Source: Sphingomonas kyeonggiensis (GTDB lineage: Bacteria > Pseudomonadota > Alphaproteobacteria > Sphingomonadales > Sphingomonadaceae). From it: a stretch of DNA of 64,000 bases. Every line of letters begins with the position of its first letter. Position 1 is the first letter of the stretch. Location: contig NZ_JAUSTJ010000001.1 of NCBI RefSeq assembly GCF_030812785.1, forward strand, positions 1,116,001-1,180,000. The letters run 5' to 3'. The notes below the pieces were generated by a model. That model was not told the DNA's origin. It searched no databases and saw nothing but the letters and a program-made list of their open reading frames with translations. Of the stretch, positions 60,241 through 64,000 are shown piece after piece. Both the position numbers and the translations under genes were made by a program.

Positions 60241-61608
60241 ATGGTTGCAACGCGCGAACCCGGCCGCTGGAGCGGCGGCACGCGGACGGTGGAGGATCAC
60301 CGCCGCGAATATGACTGGGATGGTGCGGTGGAGCCCGCCTGCCGCGAGATCGTCGCGCTGATCGGCCACCGCCAGCGCGCGATCGCCGAGGGCTTCTGGA
60401 ACCACTTCAAGGCGATGCCGGCCAGCCAGGCGATGCGCAAGACCTTCGACGATCCTGCCCTCTACGAAGCGCAGGTCGCGCACGGCGCGCGCTATGGCAC
60501 GGTCAAGTTCGAGAAGCCGTTCAGCGAGGAATGGGTCGAGATGGTGTGCAGCTATGCCGCCCAGACCTATGCCGCGGGCATTCCGCTGCCGGCGGTGATC
60601 GCCGCCTTCTCCTTCGCGCATAGCGAGACGATGCGCGCGCTGCGCGAGGCGCTGCCGGGCGACGCCGAGACGCTCGGCCGGCTTTGCGACGTCGTCCAGC
60701 GCATGGCGATGGCCGAGGCCGATCTGATGGCCGGTCATCTCGGCGCGCGCGACGCGGCCTATGCCGACCAGGCGCGCCGCGACCGGTCGCTCCAGTTCAA
60801 GGCGAGCATCGCCGAATCGATCGAAGGGGCCACCGGCCTCGCCAACCGCATCCGGGTGCAGGCGCAGGGCGCCTCGGGCTCGGCGCGGGGCATGCTGGGC
60901 AAGGCGTCGGAAGTCGCTGCGGCGGCCGAGCAGTCGGCGGTCGCGATGCGCGAGGCGGCGCAGACCGCGGCCGGCCTGATCCGCGCGATCGAGGACGCTC
61001 GCATGGAAGTGGAAGCGGCGGCGGGCATCGCCACCCGCGCTTCGTCGCAGGCCACCGATGCCGTCGGCATGAGCGAAGCACTCAGCGATCACGCCAAGTC
61101 GATCGAATCGATCCTCGGCCTGATCCGCGACATTGCCGGCCAGACCAACCTGCTTGCGCTCAACGCAACGATCGAGGCAGCCCGTGCCGGTGATGCCGGC
61201 CGCGGCTTCGCGGTGGTCGCGCAGGAAGTGAAGAGCCTGGCCAACCAGACCGCCCGCGCCACCGACGACATCGCCGCCAAGATCGCCGCGATCCAGTCGG
61301 CGACGAAGAGCACGGTGGAGACCAACGCCTCGATCCGCTCGACGGTGACCGAGGTGCAGGAAAGCGCCAACCGCATCCGTGTCGCGATGGAAGTCCAGGC
61401 GCAGACCGTCACCGCGATCACCGCGGCGGTGGACGAGACAGCGCTTGCCGCCGATTCGATGTCCGCCACGATCGGCGCGATCCGCGAGGACACTAAGTCG
61501 GTGACGCACGAGATCGACACGCTCCAGAAGGACGTGGCCGAAGTCGACGACCGCCTCCACAAGCTGCGCACCGCAGCGGACAGCTTCTCGAGCAGCGTGG
61601 CGGCCTGA
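60241..61608 (+). CDS. Globin-coupled chemoreceptor with candidate heme histidine (paralogue 2)
   Basis: A 455-residue soluble receptor starting 15 bases after paralogue 1. The sensor part has [15 protein letters not shown] and the segment [22 protein letters not shown], in which His81 fits the proximal heme ligand of protoglobins, followed by [20 protein letters not shown]. The C-terminal signalling half matches paralogue 1. It would sense oxygen, NO or CO in the cytoplasm and signal to CheA/CheW; no che genes are in the window. The heme-binding claim is inference from sequence. Confidence 0.85.
   Translation: MVATREPGRWSGGTRTVEDHRREYDWDGAVEPACREIVALIGHRQRAIAEGFWNHFKAMPASQAMRKTFDDPALYEAQVAHGARYGTVKFEKPFSEEWVEMVCSYAAQTYAAGIPLPAVIAAFSFAHSETMRALREALPGDAETLGRLCDVVQRMAMAEADLMAGHLGARDAAYADQARRDRSLQFKASIAESIEGATGLANRIRVQAQGASGSARGMLGKASEVAAAAEQSAVAMREAAQTAAGLIRAIEDARMEVEAAAGIATRASSQATDAVGMSEALSDHAKSIESILGLIRDIAGQTNLLALNATIEAARAGDAGRGFAVVAQEVKSLANQTARATDDIAAKIAAIQSATKSTVETNASIRSTVTEVQESANRIRVAMEVQAQTVTAITAAVDETALAADSMSATIGAIREDTKSVTHEIDTLQKDVAEVDDRLHKLRTAADSFSSSVAA
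60880..61494 (+). repeat. Direct repeat, second copy (signalling half of receptor 2)
   Basis: Second copy of the 615-base repeat described at 59498-60112. The identical reach starts at [12 protein letters not shown] and ends at IGAIREDT in both proteins, after which the last 36-37 residues differ. Confidence 0.9.
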
Positions 61609-61629
61609 GGCGCAAATGCCGCCTCCCTC

Positions 61630-61735
61630 GTCACCCCGGCCTTGTGCCGGGGTCCACCGGGAGGCGAATACAAGATAAGATGCTCTTTCCGCAGGGCCCG
61701 AGGCACCGTGGACCCCGGCACAAGGCCGGGGTGAC
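61630..61735. repeat. REPIN-like element with perfect 28-bp arms
   Basis: GTCACCCCGGCCTTGTGCCG... at 61630-61657 is the exact reverse complement of 61708-61735. Each arm also folds as CCCCGGC...GCCGGGG. The 50-base spacer is AT-richer. It is of the same kind as the element at 39760-39863 and lies downstream of the receptor pair, before an SDR gene. Confidence 0.9.
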
Positions 61736-61800
61736 GGACTGGTAATGTGTTCCTACTCTCGCGGGGATGACGGGGAAGAGGCGACGCGCTACGCAGGCGC

Positions 61801-62502
61801 ATGGCCACCCATATCCTCCTCACCGGCGCGAGCCGCGGCATCGGCGCGGCGATTGCCGAGAGCTTCAAGCACGACAAGGTCCGCCTGATCGGCCAGGGCA
61901 CCCGCAGCGGCATTCCCACCGACTTCGCCGATCCCAAGGCGCCCGTCGCCCTGTGGAACAAGGCGCTCGATGCGCTCGACGGCCGGATCGACGTGCTGAT
62001 CAACAATGCGGGCGTGTTCGAGACCAACCCGCTCGACATCGATCATGAAGACTGGGTGGCGAACTGGGAGCGGACGATGCGGGTGAACCTCACCGCTTCC
62101 GCAGAGCTCTGCCGCCTCGCCATCTGCCACTGGCAGGCCGAGGGGCGTCCGGGCCGCATCGTCAACATGGCGAGCCGCGCCGCCTATCGCGGCGACAGTC
62201 CGGCGCACTGGCATTATGCCGCGTCCAAGGCCGGCATGGTCGGCATGACCAAGAGCATCGCGCGCGGCTATGCCCGCCAGGGCATCCTAGCCTTCGCGAT
62301 CTGCCCAGGCTTCACCATGACCGGCATGGCCGACGATTATCTCGCCAGCCGCGGCGGCGAGAAGCTGCTCGCCGACATCCCCCTCGGCCGGGTGGCCGAT
62401 ACCGATGAAGTGGCGGTCCTCGCCCGCTTCTGCGCGCTGTCCGCGCCGCCCTCGATGACCGGGGCGGTGCTCGACATCAACGGAGCCAGCTATGTCCGAT
62501 AG
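61801..62502 (+). CDS. SDR family oxidoreductase
   Basis: A 233-residue short-chain dehydrogenase. It has TGASRGIG at 8-15, VLINNAGVFE near 65 and the catalytic YAASKAG with a serine in MASRAAYRG before it. FAICPGFTMTGM and the terminal VLDINGASYVR are typical. Substrate unknown. Its end overlaps the start of the next gene by 11 bases, and that gene overlaps prmA, so the three may be co-transcribed. A REPIN-like element lies just upstream. Confidence 0.9.
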   Translation: MATHILLTGASRGIGAAIAESFKHDKVRLIGQGTRSGIPTDFADPKAPVALWNKALDALDGRIDVLINNAGVFETNPLDIDHEDWVANWERTMRVNLTASAELCRLAICHWQAEGRPGRIVNMASRAAYRGDSPAHWHYAASKAGMVGMTKSIARGYARQGILAFAICPGFTMTGMADDYLASRGGEKLLADIPLGRVADTDEVAVLARFCALSAPPSMTGAVLDINGASYVR

Positions 62503-63196
62503 TCCGCCGCCCTATCAGCCGCCGCTCCGCGGTCGGTTGTCGGAGATGATCCTGCGCGTGCTGGCGGCGATCGGCCTGGTCGCAGTGCTCGGCTTTGGAG
62601 CCTATCTGCTCGCGCTGACGACAGGCGAGCGCCGCGCGCCGGCGAAGGTGGAGGCGAAGGGTGCCAAGCAGGTCTTCGCCGTCGCCGCGGTCAATCCGCT
62701 CCACGGCACGAATCTCACCGAGATACTGATCGCCACCGACGGCTCGATCACGCGAGGCGACGGGTCCTACAGCCGCGCCAGCGCCGACGAGCGCAACGTG
62801 ATCCTGCTCGACAAGGCGAGCGGCGCCAATCGCAAGCTGCTGCCCGACAACGCGCGCCAGATCGTCGAGCGCATCTACCTGCCCGCGGCGGCGGGCGCGA
62901 GTTCGGACGAGAATGTCCAGCTGGTGGATGCCGCGGGCAACAAGGTCGATCCGCCGCTCGCTTATTATCTGCTGCGCGTCGGCGCCGGCGGCAATGCGGA
63001 GGACGTGCTGGTCGGCGACCTCGCCAGCGGGCGTCAGGCCTTTGTCCTCACCGGTATCGACGGCGTCGACAAGGTCTGGATGCAGAGCCCGACGCGAGTG
63101 GCGCTGTTGCTGCGCCAGAACCGCAAGCTGGTCTATCGCGCGATCGACATTCCCACGCTCAAGGTCGTGGTCGCGCATCCCGTGGAGATCGATTGA
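62492..63196 (+). CDS. Membrane-anchored hypothetical protein
   Basis: A 234-residue protein with one N-terminal membrane helix (about 20-43, LRVLAAIGLVAVLGFGAYLL) after a cytoplasmic Pro-rich stub. The periplasmic part alternates strands such as LTEILIATDGSITRGDGSY and NVQLVDAAGNKVDPPLAYYLL. No family is recognised. It is bracketed by an SDR gene and prmA, overlapping both (11 bases and 1 base). Confidence 0.65.
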   Translation: MSDSPPPYQPPLRGRLSEMILRVLAAIGLVAVLGFGAYLLALTTGERRAPAKVEAKGAKQVFAVAAVNPLHGTNLTEILIATDGSITRGDGSYSRASADERNVILLDKASGANRKLLPDNARQIVERIYLPAAAGASSDENVQLVDAAGNKVDPPLAYYLLRVGAGGNAEDVLVGDLASGRQAFVLTGIDGVDKVWMQSPTRVALLLRQNRKLVYRAIDIPTLKVVVAHPVEID

Positions 63197-64000
63197 TGTC
63201 GAGCTGGAAGCTCATCCTGCCCTGTACCCGCGCCGAAGCCGAGGCGATCGACGCCAATGACGAAGCGGTGTTCGAGATCGAGCCCTCGCCGGTGCTGCTC
63301 ACCAGCGAAGTGATCGCCGACGATCCGCTCGCCTGGCAGCTCGAAGCCTATTTCGAGAGCAAGCCAAACAGCGCCGCACTCTCCGCGGTGCAGGCGCTGG
63401 TGCCGAGCTCGAAGGGCGTGAAGGCCGTCGCCGAGAAGATCCGCGATGCTGATTGGGTGACGCTCAGCCAGGCGGGGATCGAGCCGGTCCATGCCGGGCG
63501 CTTCTATGTCCATACCGACACCAACAAGGGCAGGGTGCCGGCGGGCACCAAGGCGTTCCGTATCGACGCCGGCCTCGCCTTCGGCACCGGCACGCACGAG
63601 ACGACCGCGGGCTGCCTGCTCGCGCTCGACCGGCTGAAGGCCGAGGGCAAGCGCTTCGAGAATGTCGTCGATATCGGCACCGGCACCGGGCTGCTCGCCT
63701 TCGCCGCGCTCCATCTCTGGCCGCGCGCCTATGCCACCGCGTCGGACATCGATGCGCGCGCGGTCGATGTGACCGGCGACAATGCCGAGATCAACGGCAT
63801 CCGGCTGGGCGGCGGGCAGGGCGAGCTGGCGTTGGCCGCGGCGGCGGGCGTCGAGCATCCGCTGCTGATCGGCCGCGCGCCCTATGACCTGGTGATCGCC
63901 AACATCCTTGCCGGCCCGCTGGTCGAGCTGGCCCCGAGCCTCGGCGCGGTGCTGGCCGAGGGCGGCACGCTGATCCTCGCCGGGCTGCTCAAGGGCCAGG
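63196..64000 (+). CDS. prmA: Ribosomal protein L11 methyltransferase (3' end cut by window)
   Basis: At least 268 residues, still open at the window end. The N-terminal substrate-recognition domain (about 1-95) is followed by the SAM-binding fold: AFGTGTHETTAGCLLALDRL, VVDIGTGTGLLAFAALHLW and the catalytic-type LVIANILAGPLVELAPSLG. It trimethylates several lysines and the N-terminus of ribosomal protein L11. ATG 63196 overlaps the TGA of the preceding gene. Confidence 0.95.
   Translation, partial: MSSWKLILPCTRAEAEAIDANDEAVFEIEPSPVLLTSEVIADDPLAWQLEAYFESKPNSAALSAVQALVPSSKGVKAVAEKIRDADWVTLSQAGIEPVHAGRFYVHTDTNKGRVPAGTKAFRIDAGLAFGTGTHETTAGCLLALDRLKAEGKRFENVVDIGTGTGLLAFAALHLWPRAYATASDIDARAVDVTGDNAEINGIRLGGGQGELALAAAAGVEHPLLIGRAPYDLVIANILAGPLVELAPSLGAVLAEGGTLILAGLLKGQ

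Noticed and set aside
58160..61560. Two long minus-strand frames opposite the receptor genes (696 and 617 codons)
   Set aside because: Both mirror the coding bias of the two receptors, and they resemble each other only because the receptors do. No start signal or domain supports them.

Overview
The window looks like a chromosomal segment from a high-GC alphaproteobacterium of the Sphingomonas type (family Sphingomonadaceae). This rests on the strong G/C bias, the sphingomonad-like proteins (UrcA, TCA operon, Prs/PEP-CTERM regulatory genes), a CIRCE-controlled groESL operon, and many small inverted-repeat elements in intergenic spaces. Genes are packed tightly, and many neighbours overlap by 1-4 bases (ATGA/GTGA). 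Both ends are cut: a UrcA-family gene at position 1 and prmA at position 64000. I saw no tRNA, rRNA, CRISPR array, transposase or prophage gene. No gene-free gap exceeds about 225 bases, and the larger ones mostly hold inverted repeats or promoters.

Layout. 1-8.3 kb: UrcA fragment, tryptophan degradation pair (tryptophan 2,3-dioxygenase and a kynureninase-like enzyme), dapD with a HAD nucleotidase, a luciferase-like oxidoreductase, an unknown protein, and a PhoQ/PhoP-like two-component system with a PepSY protein. 8.3-14.2 kb: ABC-F ATPase, HisKA_2 sensor kinase, DUF3060 and DUF815 proteins, and a divergent SDR/TetR pair. 14.2-22.2 kb: the PrsT-PrsR-PrsK regulatory genes and an EpsB-like sugar transferase, known elsewhere from XrtA/PEP-CTERM exopolysaccharide loci, then a mannose-1-phosphate guanylyltransferase. 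22.2-27.9 kb: sulfotransferase, Asp/Asn hydroxylase-like protein, HNH protein, Tat-exported M3 peptidase and a membrane glycosyltransferase. 28-30 kb: groES-groEL. 30.2-32.8 kb: a glycine-rich lipoprotein followed by a TpsB-type outer-membrane transporter. 32.9-38.2 kb: sppA, acetyltransferase, small unknowns, a TRIC-like channel and a DUF1275 protein.

38.3-47.2 kb is a TCA operon on the minus strand, mdh-orf-orf-sucD-sucA-sucB-lpdA, without sucC. A Fur-like dyad sits exactly between the -35 and -10 of its promoter. 47.3-51.8 kb: VOC protein, a double-domain HxlR-like regulator, a secreted GH2 enzyme, zapE and a thioesterase. 51.8-58.7 kb: the succinate dehydrogenase genes. sdhCDA and sdhB are separated by about 3.5 kb holding a membrane protein, a C13 (caspase-like) peptidase, a membrane-anchored ClpP-like protein, a higBA toxin-antitoxin pair and an orphan gene.

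58.9-61.6 kb holds two adjacent soluble globin-coupled chemoreceptor-like genes. They share 205 identical residues in the signalling half but differ in the sensor half; the first has lost the position that should be the proximal heme histidine. The window ends with an SDR, a membrane-anchored unknown and prmA. The parts most worth a second look are the globin-sensor pair, the C13/ClpP-like pair inside the split sdh locus, the lipoprotein/TpsB pair, the promoter-embedded dyad of the TCA operon, and the REPIN-like and long-hairpin repeats.
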